Of a DNA stretch of 64,000 nucleotides, positions 16,409 through 25,137 are shown piece after piece. Where the stretch lies: NCBI RefSeq assembly GCF_002245215.1, contig NZ_NPMR01000002.1, positions 682,001 through 746,000 of the forward strand. The letters are read 5' to 3'. Every line of letters starts with the position of its first letter. The stretch's first letter is position 1. This stretch comes from Microbacterium sp. Yaish 1. Lineage in GTDB: Bacteria > Actinomycetota > Actinomycetes > Actinomycetales > Microbacteriaceae. Position numbers and translations under genes: made by a program. The notes under the pieces were generated by a model. The model was not told the DNA's origin, made no database searches, and worked only from the letters and a program-made list of their open reading frames with translations.

Positions 16409-16482
16409 TAGGGCGGGTGGGACTTGAACCCACGATCGTCGGGTTATGAGCCCGCTGCCTTGACCAGCTTGGCCACCGCCCC
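16409..16482 (-). tRNA. tRNA-Met (anticodon CAT)
   Basis: 74 nt on the minus strand. The acceptor GGGGCGG pairs with CCGCCCT (G1-U72 wobble), discriminator A. D-arm GCC/GGC; anticodon arm GCGGG-CTCATAA-CCCGA, anticodon CAT, with three G:C pairs next to the loop and a G27-A43 mismatch; T arm GTGGG-TTCAAGT-CCCAC. CCA is not encoded. Elongator, initiator or the CAU-isoleucine type (lysidine-modified) cannot be separated with certainty by eye; elongator or initiator Met is most likely. Confidence 0.9.
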
Positions 16483-16532
16483 CTGTCGTATCGAGCCTAG
16501 CGCGCGAGCCGCCACGGGCGCGCTGCGACCGC

Positions 16533-17522
16533 TCAGTCGTCGAGGTGCTTGCCCTTGCTCCCGCGCGGAATCGGGAGCTGCTGACTGTCGAGCACGACCT
16601 GCGGGTGGTTGCGCGCGAGGGAGGTCACGCCGTACACCGCGATCGCGCCCGCGATGACGAAGCCGACGAACGCCGGCAAGGGCGCCGTCGCCGCCTCGCG
16701 GAGGATGACGATGCCGATGATGACGGCGACGATCGGGTCGATGACGGTGAGCCCGGCGATCACGAGATCGGGCGGTCCGACGGAGTATGCCGTCTGGACG
16801 AAGTAGGCCCCGACCGCCGTGGCCGTGATCAGACCGACGAGGCAGAGGAGCGTCAGCCACTCGAAGTCGCCGTTCTGGATGCGCGAGATCACGACCTTGG
16901 CGAGGGTGGCGACGAAACCGTAGATGATGCCCGAAGCCGCGATGTAGAAGAGCGGCTTCGCGCCCTTGCGCACCAGCATCCACACGGCCCCCGAGATCAG
17001 CAGCACGCCCGCGAGCAGCGCCAGGATCGTGATGAGCTGCGCCTGATCGATCGGCTCCTCCGTGGCGACGAGAGCCGCGACGGTGACGAAGGCGAGGATG
17101 CCGCCGACGCACAGGACGATCGAGCGCACGGATCGCTTCGTCGGCTTGACGCCGGTGATGCGCGCGTTCAGGAGGGTGGTGATCACGAGGGAGATCGCGC
17201 CGAGCGGCTGAACGAGGATGAGCGGCGCGAAAGTCAGCGCGGCGAGCTGGCACACGATCGCCAGGCCCAGCATGATCGTGCCGGCGACCCACGACGGACG
17301 CTTGAGCAGGCTCAGCAGCTGGGAGCCGTTGAGTCCGGCGCTCCCGGACGAGTTGGTGAGCCGCTCGACCTTCTGCACGCCCCGGTGCTGGTAGAGCGCG
17401 CCGAACGACATGAACACGGCGCCGAGCAGCGCGAGCGGGATTCCGATGAGGATTCTGGGTTCGCGGAAGACTCCGATCAGCTGATCGGTGACGTCATCGA
17501 GGGACGCGACAAACGGAATCAC
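16533..17522 (-). CDS. DMT-superfamily membrane transporter
   Basis: A 329-residue integral membrane protein with about nine to ten hydrophobic helices in two halves, the layout of EamA/DMT permeases. The first helix is IGIPLALLGAVFMSFGALY; the second half includes VIDPIVAVIIGIVILREA, the usual conserved helix-end motif. A short hydrophilic C-tail (IPRGSKGKHLDD) follows. Substrate unknown; this branch is annotated as small-metabolite or multidrug exporter without evidence. The GTG start has TATGGT 6 bases upstream (17529-17534), so a leaderless mRNA is likely. It is divergent from def with only 43 bases between the starts. Confidence 0.85.
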   Translation of the reverse strand: MIPFVASLDDVTDQLIGVFREPRILIGIPLALLGAVFMSFGALYQHRGVQKVERLTNSSGSAGLNGSQLLSLLKRPSWVAGTIMLGLAIVCQLAALTFAPLILVQPLGAISLVITTLLNARITGVKPTKRSVRSIVLCVGGILAFVTVAALVATEEPIDQAQLITILALLAGVLLISGAVWMLVRKGAKPLFYIAASGIIYGFVATLAKVVISRIQNGDFEWLTLLCLVGLITATAVGAYFVQTAYSVGPPDLVIAGLTVIDPIVAVIIGIVILREAATAPLPAFVGFVIAGAIAVYGVTSLARNHPQVVLDSQQLPIPRGSKGKHLDD

Positions 17523-17528
17523 CTTTCG

Positions 17529-17534
17529 ACCATA
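17529..17534 (-). promoter_or_regulatory. -10 hexamer of the DMT transporter gene
   Basis: TATGGT on the minus strand, 6 bases before the GTG start at 17522; it overlaps the expected -35 zone of the divergent def promoter. Confidence 0.55.
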
Positions 17535-17553
17535 ACCGCGAAGCGGGCTCGAT

Positions 17554-17559
17554 TAGGCT
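17554..17559 (+). promoter_or_regulatory. -10 hexamer of def, leaderless layout
   Basis: TAGGCT, 6 bases before the GTG start of def at 17566. Confidence 0.6.
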
Positions 17560-17565
17560 CGCAAC

Positions 17566-18132
17566 GTGCCCGTTCTTCCGATTCGCATCATGGGCGACCC
17601 CGTGCTGCACGCCCCCGCCGAGCCCGTCATCGAGATCACGGACGAGATCCGCCAGCTCGTCGCCGACATGTACGACACCATGGACGCCGCCCCCGGAGTC
17701 GGGCTGGCGGCTCCGCAGGTCGGCGTCGGTCTGCGCATCTATGTCTACACCTACCAGGATGACGACGGTCGGCCGTGGCGCGGCGAGATCATCAACCCGG
17801 AGCTCTGGATGCGCCCGCTCGAGCCCGGCGCGCCCGACCCCGACGACGAGTCGGAAGGATGTCTCTCCTTCCCCGGCGAACGCTTCCCGCTGCGCCGTTC
17901 CGAAGAGGTGCTCGTGACGGGAACGGACCTCACCGGTTCGCCCGTTGAGATCCGGGTGGACGGCTGGCGGGCCCGCATCATGCAGCACGAGTTCGACCAT
18001 CTCGACGGCATCCTCTACATCGATCGCCTCGACGACTCCGACTGGAAGACGACGCAGAAGATCGCCAAGAAGCGCGGGTGGGGCCGTCCGGGCAACGCCT
18101 GGATGCCGGGCGTGGACGACCTGGACGCCTGA
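17566..18132 (+). CDS. def: Peptide deformylase
   Basis: Metal hydrolase that removes the formyl group from the N-terminal methionine of new proteins. It has 188 residues with the three class motifs: GVGLAAPQVG (about 44-53), EGCLSFPGE (metal cysteine) and QHEFDHLDG (HExxH-type metal histidines and catalytic Glu). The C-terminal tail, with KKRGWGRPGNAWMPG, is typical of the longer actinobacterial form. The GTG start lies 6 bases after a -10 hexamer. The glutaminase gene follows 4 bases after the stop. Confidence 0.97.
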   Translation: MPVLPIRIMGDPVLHAPAEPVIEITDEIRQLVADMYDTMDAAPGVGLAAPQVGVGLRIYVYTYQDDDGRPWRGEIINPELWMRPLEPGAPDPDDESEGCLSFPGERFPLRRSEEVLVTGTDLTGSPVEIRVDGWRARIMQHEFDHLDGILYIDRLDDSDWKTTQKIAKKRGWGRPGNAWMPGVDDLDA

Positions 18133-18136
18133 CCTC

Positions 18137-19063
18137 GTGAAAGAGGCCGTCGATCCTCGCGGGTACGACATCGACGCGCTGCGCCGGCGGCTCATCCCCG
18201 AGCGCGACGGCGAACGCTCGACGAGCATCCCCGAGCTCGCTCAGGCCGACCCCGACCTGTGCGCGATCGCTCTCGCGCTGCCCGACGGCTCTGTGCGGTC
18301 GTCACCGGACGGGACGGTGCCGTTCAGCATCCAGTCGGCCGTCAAACCGTTCCTCTTCGCGCTGGCTCTCGCCGACACCGACGGGGCCGCCCTCGACCGG
18401 GTGGGCATCGAGCCGACGGGAGAGGCGTTCGACGCGATCAAGCTCGAGAGCGGCACAGGACGCCCGCCGAACCCGATGGTGAACGCCGGCGCCATCCTGA
18501 CCTGCGCGCTCGTCGACGGAGATGATCCCGACGGGCGCACGGCTCGTATCATCGGCGGGCTTTCGGCGTTCGCCGGTCGCCGGCTCGAGGTGGACGACGG
18601 TGTCGCGCACAGCGAACACTTGCTCGGAGACCGCAACCACGCCCTCGCACACCTGATGCGCGATGAGGGCACGCTGGCGATCACGGCGGACGACGCGGTA
18701 GCCGTCTACGCTCGCGCCTGCGCTGCCGTCGTCGATGCCGAGACCCTCGCCGTGATGGGCGCGACGCTCGCCCTGGGCGGCGTCAACCCCGTGACCGGCG
18801 AACGCGTGGTCTCCTCCCGGATCGCGCGCGACGTCGTCGCCGTGATGGCCACGTGCGGCGTGTACGACGGGTCGGGGCGGTGGATGCGTGCGGTCGGGGT
18901 CCCGGCGAAATCAAGCGTCTCGGGCGCGATCGTCCTGGCGGCGCCGGGCACCCTCGGCGCCGCGATCGTGAGCCCGCCTCTCGATGAGCACGGGACGAGC
19001 GTGCGCGGACGCATCGGCGCAGAGGCGCTGAGCGCGGACCTCGGGCTGCACGTCTTCGGCTGA
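18137..19063 (+). CDS. glsA: Glutaminase A
   Basis: Hydrolyses glutamine to glutamate and ammonia. It has 308 residues, normal for bacterial glutaminases. The serine-lysine dyad is in FSIQSAVKPFLF (SxxK), with the conserved PPNPMVNAGAI substrate segment about 50 residues later and GVYDGSGRWM, GVPAKSSVSGAI near the C-terminus. The GTG start at 18137 (MKEAVDPRGYD) was chosen because upstream codons overlap def; it follows the def stop by 4 bases, so both are probably translated from one mRNA. A hairpin follows at 19086-19112. Confidence 0.93.
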   Translation: MKEAVDPRGYDIDALRRRLIPERDGERSTSIPELAQADPDLCAIALALPDGSVRSSPDGTVPFSIQSAVKPFLFALALADTDGAALDRVGIEPTGEAFDAIKLESGTGRPPNPMVNAGAILTCALVDGDDPDGRTARIIGGLSAFAGRRLEVDDGVAHSEHLLGDRNHALAHLMRDEGTLAITADDAVAVYARACAAVVDAETLAVMGATLALGGVNPVTGERVVSSRIARDVVAVMATCGVYDGSGRWMRAVGVPAKSSVSGAIVLAAPGTLGAAIVSPPLDEHGTSVRGRIGAEALSADLGLHVFG

Positions 19064-19085
19064 TCCGTCGGCGGGCCCATGAGTA

Positions 19086-19112
19086 AAGGCCCGGGGTGGA
19101 AGCCCGGGCCTT
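19086..19112. terminator. Terminator-like hairpin after glsA
   Basis: AAGGCCCGGG / CCCGGGCCTT, 10 perfect pairs with a 7-base loop, between convergent glsA and tRNA-Asn. A short A-run precedes it, which reads as TTTA on the minus strand. Confidence 0.65.
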
Positions 19113-19147
19113 CGGTGAGAGCCGCGGTAGATAACGCGGGTCTCTCG

Positions 19148-19220
19148 CTCCCCGGCTTGGACTCGAACCAAGAACCTATCGGTTAACAGCCGATTGCTCT
19201 GCCAATTGAGCTACCGAGGA
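19148..19220 (-). tRNA. tRNA-Asn (anticodon GTT)
   Basis: 73 nt on the minus strand: acceptor TCCTCGG with CCGGGGA, discriminator G; anticodon arm ATCGG-CTGTTAA-CCGAT (anticodon GTT); T arm CTTGG-TTCGAGT-CCAAG. CCA not encoded. Confidence 0.96.
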
Positions 19221-19313
19221 TCAGTCACCCGCTCGCGCTGGGCAACCCCTCTATATTAGCAAAGCCCCGGGGGTGCTCACGACATGAACCGTCCCCCGGG
19301 CGGGTCGCGCTGC

Positions 19314-20090
19314 TCAAGAAGCCCGAGACCGGCCGTCCGGCGTCCACACGACGTCCGACGCCGTCGGCCCATAGCCCACCGGGCGTCCCCCGTGGAGAAC
19401 GAGAGCCGCGGCATCCAGCTCGTCGGCGGTCTCGACGTCGTTCGTCGCGATGACGATCGCCATCCCGGTGTCGTCGCGGCGCGACAGCAGCGCCTCGCGA
19501 GCCGCGATCCGCACCTCGATGTCGAGGTTGGCGTACGGGTCGTCGCCGATGAAGACCTTCGGGTCGAGCACGAGGGCGCGCGCGAGTGCGACGCGCTGGC
19601 GCATTCCGGCGCTGAGCTCGTAGGGATACTGCGACGCCGCCCCGAGCGGCAGGTGCAGCTCGTCGAGAAGAGAGGCGACCCGCAGCGAGAGCGCGCGCTG
19701 GCTCACACGACGGTCGCGCGAGGTGATGGGCTCCGCGATGACCTCGGCGACCGTCAGCCGAGCCGGGAGCGAGGCTCCCGCGGCCTGTGGCATGTGCCCG
19801 GCGTAGTAGGTCAGCATGCGCCGGGAGCGGCCGCCCTTGCGCACCGAGAGGCCCGCGACCTCCGCGGCGCCGCCGACGACGCCCACATCCGACGGCGCAG
19901 TGCCGGCGAGGATGGACAGCAGCGTCGACTTGCCCGAACCGGTCGCACCCATCACCGCGAGGGCCTCTCCCGCCCGCACCGTGACGCTGACGCCCTCGAC
20001 GACGCGATCGGAGTCACCCGTCCGCGCGATCGAGAGATCGTCGCAGCGCACCGCGATTTCCGCGTCGGGTCGTCGGGACATGCGCATCAT
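19314..20090 (-). CDS. Orphan ABC-type ATPase with altered catalytic residues
   Basis: A 258-residue single nucleotide-binding domain. The Walker A GATGSGKST (48-56) is intact, but the signature is LSAGMRQR rather than LSGGQ-like (159-166). The Walker B region reads VFIGDDPYANLD, with Asp in place of the catalytic Glu, and the switch region reads ATND, with Asn where histidine is expected (217). Slow or absent ATP hydrolysis is therefore likely. No membrane partner is encoded next to it. The start is uncertain (several Met/ATG within 12 bases). Family-level function unknown; it lies downstream of dnaG with 44 bases between them. Confidence 0.82.
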   Translation of the reverse strand: MMRMSRRPDAEIAVRCDDLSIARTGDSDRVVEGVSVTVRAGEALAVMGATGSGKSTLLSILAGTAPSDVGVVGGAAEVAGLSVRKGGRSRRMLTYYAGHMPQAAGASLPARLTVAEVIAEPITSRDRRVSQRALSLRVASLLDELHLPLGAASQYPYELSAGMRQRVALARALVLDPKVFIGDDPYANLDIEVRIAAREALLSRRDDTGMAIVIATNDVETADELDAAALVLHGGRPVGYGPTASDVVWTPDGRSRAS

Positions 20091-20134
20091 CCTGCCGTTT
20101 TCATCGCTCGACCGCTACTCGCCGCCGACGGCGG

Positions 20135-22030
20135 CTATTCCGATTCCATGAGCTGCCGCAGCCGCAGATCGAGGTCGCGGATGGCGACACCGATCGAACG
20201 GAACTCGGGCGAGCCCGGTTCGAGGCGCTGCTGCGCGCTCCTGAGCTCGGCCTTCTCGCGCTCGAGCGCCCGCTGACGCAGCTTGCGCAGCGACTCCATC
20301 GCCGTCGTCTGCGCGATGCGCTCCGTGCCCGCGGGGAAGTCCGCCGTGAGCAGCTCGATAGCGAGTGTCCGGTACGGCTCGCGAGTGGCGTCCACCGCCG
20401 CCGAGGTCCACCCGGGCCGCGTGAGGTCGGGCTGCATGGACACGGCCTGCCGGACGGCCTCGAGAGCCGGATGCGGCATCGGCAGACCCAGCGCGACGTC
20501 GACGGCCTGCTTGTCGAGCAGGTGCCCGTACTGCAGCACCCCCATCAGAGCGCGTTTCTCGAGCTCGAGCGCAGGCGGCAAGGAAGCGAGGGTGACGCGT
20601 ACCGACACGGGCGGAGCTTCGGCGCCACGGCCGGGCGCTTCCGCCGGGGCCGCGCGGCCGGCCGTCGCCGCCTCGCTGCGGGGTCGCTCCCCCGATCCCG
20701 CCGGGGCAGCGGCCCGACGCGCGGCACGCTCGACTTCAGGCTGCACCTCGGAGAGGTCGAGTCCGAGTTTGCCCGCGAGCACGCGGGTGTACCCCGGGCG
20801 CAGCGCGGTGTCGCGGATGTCGGCCACGATGGGCGCCGCCGCACGCAGAGCGCCGATGCGTCCCTCGACGGTGGACAGGTCGAACGTCGACAGACGCTGA
20901 TCCATGACGAATTCGAACATCGGCGCTTTGGCTTCCACGAGAGCGCGAACGGCCGCGTCGCCGCGGTTCAACCGGAGATCGCAGGGGTCCAGCCCCTCGG
21001 GGGCGACCGCGACATACGTCTGCGCCGCGAAGCGCTTCTCGTCGCCGAAGGCGCGCAGCGCGGCCTTCTGGCCGGCGGCATCCGGGTCGAACGTGAAGAC
21101 GACCTCACCCGAGCTGCCCTCGCTGTCGCCCATGACGCGACGCAGCACCGTGATGTGGTCGGTGCCGAATGCCGTGCCGCACGACGCGATGGCTCCGGTG
21201 ACCCCGGCGAGGTGGCAGGCCATGACGTCGGTGTACCCCTCGACGACGACGACGCGGTGCTCCCGCGAGATCGACTTCTTGGCCAGGTCGAGGCCGTAGA
21301 GGACCTGCGCCTTCTTGTAGATGGGCGTCTCCGGGGTGTTGAGGTACTTCGGGCCCTGGTCGTCGTCGTAGAGACGACGAGCGCCGAAACCGATCGTCTG
21401 ACCGGCGACGTCGCGGATGGGCCAGACGACCCGTCCCCGGAACCGGTCGTAGACGCCGCGCTGCCCCTTCGAGACCAGTCCCCCGGTGAGCAGCTCCTCA
21501 TCGGTGAACCCCTGCGACCGCAGTGCGTCGCGAAGCGCCGACCAGCCTTGGGGCGCGTATCCGACCCCGAAGTGCGCGGCTGCACCGGCGTCGAAGCCTC
21601 GTTCGCCGAGGAACTGACGTGCCGCCTGCGCGTCCGGGGCGGACAGCTGCGACCGGTAGAACTCGGCCGCGGCGGTGTGAGCGGCGTACAGCCGGGAACG
21701 ACCGCTCGTCTCGGGAGCGGCCGCACCGTCCTCGTAGTGCAGCTGGTACCCGATGCGCGCAGCCAGACGCTCGACGGCCTCGGTGAACGACAAGTGGTCC
21801 ATTGCCCGGAGGAACGAGTAGACGTCGCCCGACTCGCCGCATCCGAAGCAGTGGTAGTACCCGACCTGAGGCCGCACGTGGAAGCTCGGGCTGCGCTCGT
21901 CGTGGAACGGGCAGAGGCCCTTCAGCGAGCCGACGCCGGCGGACTTCAGGGCGACACGCTCGCCGACGATGTCGCCGATGTTCGTGCGCGCCTTGACCTC
22001 TTCGATGTCGGTCTGCCGGATCCGTGCCAT
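20135..22030 (-). CDS. dnaG: DNA primase
   Basis: Synthesises RNA primers for DNA replication. It has 631 residues. Zinc finger: C40, H43, C61, C64 (CPFH ... CFGC). The RNA polymerase core follows with the TOPRIM motifs EGYTD (264-268) and FDPDAAG (314-320), then a low-complexity Ala/Pro linker near 440-480 and a C-terminal helicase-binding domain. The ATG at 22030 overlaps the dgt stop by one base (TGATG), so dgt and dnaG are translationally coupled. The frame extends upstream through dgt but MARIRQTDIEEVKART is the conserved start. Confidence 0.97.
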   Translation of the reverse strand: MARIRQTDIEEVKARTNIGDIVGERVALKSAGVGSLKGLCPFHDERSPSFHVRPQVGYYHCFGCGESGDVYSFLRAMDHLSFTEAVERLAARIGYQLHYEDGAAAPETSGRSRLYAAHTAAAEFYRSQLSAPDAQAARQFLGERGFDAGAAAHFGVGYAPQGWSALRDALRSQGFTDEELLTGGLVSKGQRGVYDRFRGRVVWPIRDVAGQTIGFGARRLYDDDQGPKYLNTPETPIYKKAQVLYGLDLAKKSISREHRVVVVEGYTDVMACHLAGVTGAIASCGTAFGTDHITVLRRVMGDSEGSSGEVVFTFDPDAAGQKAALRAFGDEKRFAAQTYVAVAPEGLDPCDLRLNRGDAAVRALVEAKAPMFEFVMDQRLSTFDLSTVEGRIGALRAAAPIVADIRDTALRPGYTRVLAGKLGLDLSEVQPEVERAARRAAAPAGSGERPRSEAATAGRAAPAEAPGRGAEAPPVSVRVTLASLPPALELEKRALMGVLQYGHLLDKQAVDVALGLPMPHPALEAVRQAVSMQPDLTRPGWTSAAVDATREPYRTLAIELLTADFPAGTERIAQTTAMESLRKLRQRALEREKAELRSAQQRLEPGSPEFRSIGVAIRDLDLRLRQLMESE

Positions 22031-23403
22031 CAGAGCCCTTCGATGGGCTCGGGCAGCGCGAAGTGGCTCGGCGCCGTCGCGCGCGGATCGGACGACCACA
22101 GACCCAGCTCGCGCAGGTCGACCGGGCCCACCAGGCGGCCGTGCCACTCGATCGCGAAGCGGTCGGTGAGCGTCGCCACCTGGTCGACGATGACACGTCG
22201 GCGGGCCGCGTCCGTCACCGCGGCGGCGAAGTCCTCGGCGTGCAGTGCGTCGAGGTGCTCGGGACGCTCCCAGAGCGCGTCGGCGAGCCGGCGCAGAACG
22301 CGGCGCTGCTCCTTGTAGAGCCCCTTCCGTCCCTCGATCGAGACGACGAACGCCCCGATGACCCCCTTGAGCACCGCCATCTCGACCTCGATGACGCGAG
22401 GGACGATGACACGACCACGGAAGCGCGTCAGGACGGGGATGTCGTAGTGCTCGCGCGTCGCGGCGGTGGCCGCCCGCGCGAAGCGGCCGATGAGATCGGA
22501 GGTCAGGTTCTTGAGCCGGGCCATCGCCGCCCGCGAACCGTCGTACGATTCGAGCCACTCGGGCAGCAGCGTCAGGCGATAGAGCGCGTCGCCGAGCTCG
22601 TCCTTCGTGAAGCCGTAGCCGACCCAGCTCTGGATCGCGGTGAGCAGCGCCTCGCGCTCGCGGGGGTCGCCGAGCCGCGCCGGGTCGAGGTAGCCGTTGA
22701 GCACCGCGTCCTCGAAGTCGTGCACCGAGTAGGCGATGTCGTCGGAGAGGTCCATGACCTCGGCCTCGATGCAGCGCAGGCGACCGGGAGCGCCCTCGCG
22801 CATCCACTGGAACACCGCCTCGTCTTCGGGGTAGACGCCGAACTTCTGCCGTCCGCCCGGGTCCGGGATGGCGTGTTCGACGGTCCAGGGGTACTTGCAC
22901 GTCGCGTCGAGGCTCGCCCGCGTGAGGTTGAGGCCCGCGCTCTGACCGAACGCATCGACGACCTTCGGCTCGAGGCGCGAGAGGATGCGCAGGGACTGCG
23001 CGTTGCCCTCGAAGCCGCCGATGTCCTCGGCCCAGTCGTTCAGGGCCCGCTCGCCGTTGTGGCCGAACGGCGGGTGTCCGAGATCGTGGCAGAGGCAGGC
23101 GGTGTCGACGACGTCGGGCGAGAGCTCCAGCGCGATGGCGAGCTCGCGTCCGACCTGCGCGACCTCGAGCGAGTGCGTCAATCGGTTGCGAGCGAAGTCG
23201 GCGGGGCTCGCCGGGCTCAGCACCTGCGTCTTCGCGGCGAGCCGGCGCAGGGCACCCGAGTGCAGCACGCGGGCGCGGTCGCGCGCGAAGCTGTCGCGGC
23301 GCGAGCGGTGCTCCTCCCGGTGGAAGCGGGCGGCGTCGTGGTCGTCGTAGCCGGAGGGACGTCCCGCCGAGACGCCGACGCCGCTCGTGACCTCAGCCCC
23401 CAC
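22030..23403 (-). CDS. dgt: Deoxyguanosinetriphosphate triphosphohydrolase-like HD protein
   Basis: Removes triphosphate from dNTPs (dGTP in the type enzyme), affecting dNTP pools; it sits directly upstream of primase as in many Actinobacteria. It has about 457 residues. HD metal site: RLTHSLEVAQ, then CLCHDLGHPPFGHNGE and EAEVMDLSDDIAYSVHD. GTG at 23403 gives MGAEVTSGVGVS and overlaps the dusB stop by 11 bases; a later start is possible because the conserved part begins about 15 residues in. Forms dusB-dgt-dnaG with overlapping ends. Confidence 0.93.
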   Translation of the reverse strand: MGAEVTSGVGVSAGRPSGYDDHDAARFHREEHRSRRDSFARDRARVLHSGALRRLAAKTQVLSPASPADFARNRLTHSLEVAQVGRELAIALELSPDVVDTACLCHDLGHPPFGHNGERALNDWAEDIGGFEGNAQSLRILSRLEPKVVDAFGQSAGLNLTRASLDATCKYPWTVEHAIPDPGGRQKFGVYPEDEAVFQWMREGAPGRLRCIEAEVMDLSDDIAYSVHDFEDAVLNGYLDPARLGDPREREALLTAIQSWVGYGFTKDELGDALYRLTLLPEWLESYDGSRAAMARLKNLTSDLIGRFARAATAATREHYDIPVLTRFRGRVIVPRVIEVEMAVLKGVIGAFVVSIEGRKGLYKEQRRVLRRLADALWERPEHLDALHAEDFAAAVTDAARRRVIVDQVATLTDRFAIEWHGRLVGPVDLRELGLWSSDPRATAPSHFALPEPIEGL

Positions 23404-24556
23404 TGTTCTCGATCTCCGCTGCGGCGATGGCCGATGACTCCGCCGCGTCGACGTCGCGCGAATCGAGCCAGCGGTCCGGCAGCGCCGGACGCTTGGGTGT
23501 TCCCGCTCGCCCGCGCTGGCCCTCCGCCGCCGAGCCGGGATACGGCGCCGACCAGTCGAGCGTCGCCAGGATGTCGTCGATCTCGGCGAGGCTCGACGCG
23601 GTCGCCAGACGCGCCCGCGTGTCGCCGCCCACCGGGTAGCCCTTGAAGTACCACGCGACATGCTTGCGGATGTCGCGGCATCCGCGGCCCTCGTCCTCGA
23701 AGAACTCGACCAGCAGCTCGGCGTGGCGGCGGAACGCGGTCGCGACGAACCCGAGGGTGGCGTCCACCTCGGGCCCGGCCGAACCGGGGTCGCCCAGCGC
23801 ACGCGCGAGGTCGCCGAAGAGCCAGGGACGCCCGAGGCACCCGCGTCCGACGACAACGCCGTCGCAGCCGGTCTCCGCCATCATGCGCACGGCGTCGTCG
23901 GCCGACCAGATGTCGCCGTTGCCGAGAACCGGAACGCTGGTGACGGCTTCTTTCAGCGCCGCGATGGCGGACCAGTCGGCGTGCCCCGAGTAGAACTCCG
24001 CAGCCGTCCGCGCGTGCAGAGCGACGGCGGACACACCGGCGTCCTCGGCGATGCGGCCGGCGTCGAGGTAGGTCAGGTGGTCGGAGTCGATGCCCTTGCG
24101 CATCTTCACCGTCAGCGGCACGTCACCGGCCGCGCGCGCGGCGCGCGTGACGATGTCGCGGAAGAGGTCGAGCTTCCAGGGCAGAGCCGCTCCCCCGCCC
24201 TTGCGGGTCACCTTGGGGACGGGACACCCGAAGTTCAGGTCGATGTGGTCGGCACGATCCTCTTCGACCAGAAGCCGCACGGCGGCCTCGGTCGTCGCGG
24301 GGTCCACACCGTAGAGCTGGATGGAGCGCGGCTTCTCGGACTCGTGATGCGTGATCAGCCGCATCGTCGTGGCGTTGCGCTCGACGAGTGCGCGGGTCGT
24401 GATCATCTCGCTGACGTAGAGACCCGCGCCGTATTCGCGGCAGAGCCGGCGGAAGGCGGTGTTCGTGATCCCGGCCATCGGGGCCAGGACGACGGGGGCA
24501 TCCAGGGCGATCGGGCCGATCCGCAGGCGCGGGGAGGCGGACAGGACGGTACTCAC
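23393..24556 (-). CDS. dusB: tRNA-dihydrouridine synthase
   Basis: FMN enzyme reducing uridines in the tRNA D-loop to dihydrouridine. It has 387 residues. LAPMAGITNTAFRRL (FMN site) is near the N-terminus, LNFGCPVPKVTRKGGG holds the catalytic cysteine (about 114), then VKMRKGID, ALHARTAAEFYSG and GNGDIWSADDA. The C-terminal 90 residues form the tRNA-binding domain. The GTG start at 24556 (MSTVLSASPRL) has GAGAAT 6 bases upstream on the minus strand, a possible leaderless promoter. First gene of dusB-dgt-dnaG. Confidence 0.94.
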   Translation of the reverse strand: MSTVLSASPRLRIGPIALDAPVVLAPMAGITNTAFRRLCREYGAGLYVSEMITTRALVERNATTMRLITHHESEKPRSIQLYGVDPATTEAAVRLLVEEDRADHIDLNFGCPVPKVTRKGGGAALPWKLDLFRDIVTRAARAAGDVPLTVKMRKGIDSDHLTYLDAGRIAEDAGVSAVALHARTAAEFYSGHADWSAIAALKEAVTSVPVLGNGDIWSADDAVRMMAETGCDGVVVGRGCLGRPWLFGDLARALGDPGSAGPEVDATLGFVATAFRRHAELLVEFFEDEGRGCRDIRKHVAWYFKGYPVGGDTRARLATASSLAEIDDILATLDWSAPYPGSAAEGQRGRAGTPKRPALPDRWLDSRDVDAAESSAIAAAEIENSGG

Positions 24557-24601
24557 CAGATCATTCTCCCAGAAGGACGGATGCCGGAAGGCGGCCGGGC
24601 G

Positions 24602-24607
24602 TAGCCT
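24602..24607 (+). promoter_or_regulatory. -10 hexamer of the glutathione peroxidase gene, leaderless layout
   Basis: TAGCCT, 6 bases before the GTG start at 24614. Confidence 0.55.
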
Positions 24608-24613
24608 GGGGAC

Positions 24614-25114
24614 GTGACCGAAGCGACCACCGACATCCGTTCGATTCCGTTCGCCGCCGCCGACGGCACCGTGACCACGCTCGACGACCTCGGCGACGGT
24701 GTCCTCCTCGTCGTCAACGTCGCCTCCAAGTGCGGTCTGACACCCCAGTACGAGCAGCTCGAGCAGCTCCAGCGCACCTACGGCGAGCGCGGGCTCCAGG
24801 TGATCGGATTCCCCTGCAACCAGTTCATGGGGCAGGAGCCGGGCTCGATGGAGGAGATCCTCGACTACTGCGCGATGACCTGGGGCGTCAGCTTCCCCAT
24901 CATGGACAAGATCCGGGTCAACGGCTCGCACGCCGCTCCCCTCTACAAGGCGCTGAAGAAGATCCGCAACGAGGAGGGCGCGCGGGGCCCGGTAATGTGG
25001 AACTTCGAGAAGTTCGTGATCACGCCCGGCGGCGAGGTGCACCGCTTCCGCCCTCAGACGAAGCCCGACGCGCCGGAGATCGTCGCGGTGATCGAGGCGA
25101 ACCTGCCGCGCTGA
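24614..25114 (+). CDS. Glutathione peroxidase-family thiol peroxidase
   Basis: Reduces hydroperoxides. It has 166 residues with the catalytic tetrad of the GPx family: cysteine in NVASKCGLTPQY (about 38), glutamine by position in the GFPCNQFMGQEPG block, tryptophan and asparagine in MWNFEKF. A Cys replaces selenocysteine and the CNQF cysteine can be the resolving residue, so in an actinobacterium (no glutathione) it is probably thioredoxin-dependent. The GTG start lies 6 bases after a -10 hexamer. Convergent with the DsbA-like gene, with 23 bases between them. Confidence 0.92.
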   Translation: MTEATTDIRSIPFAAADGTVTTLDDLGDGVLLVVNVASKCGLTPQYEQLEQLQRTYGERGLQVIGFPCNQFMGQEPGSMEEILDYCAMTWGVSFPIMDKIRVNGSHAAPLYKALKKIRNEEGARGPVMWNFEKFVITPGGEVHRFRPQTKPDAPEIVAVIEANLPR

Positions 25115-25137
25115 CTCCGCCCGCGCGCGGACCGCGC

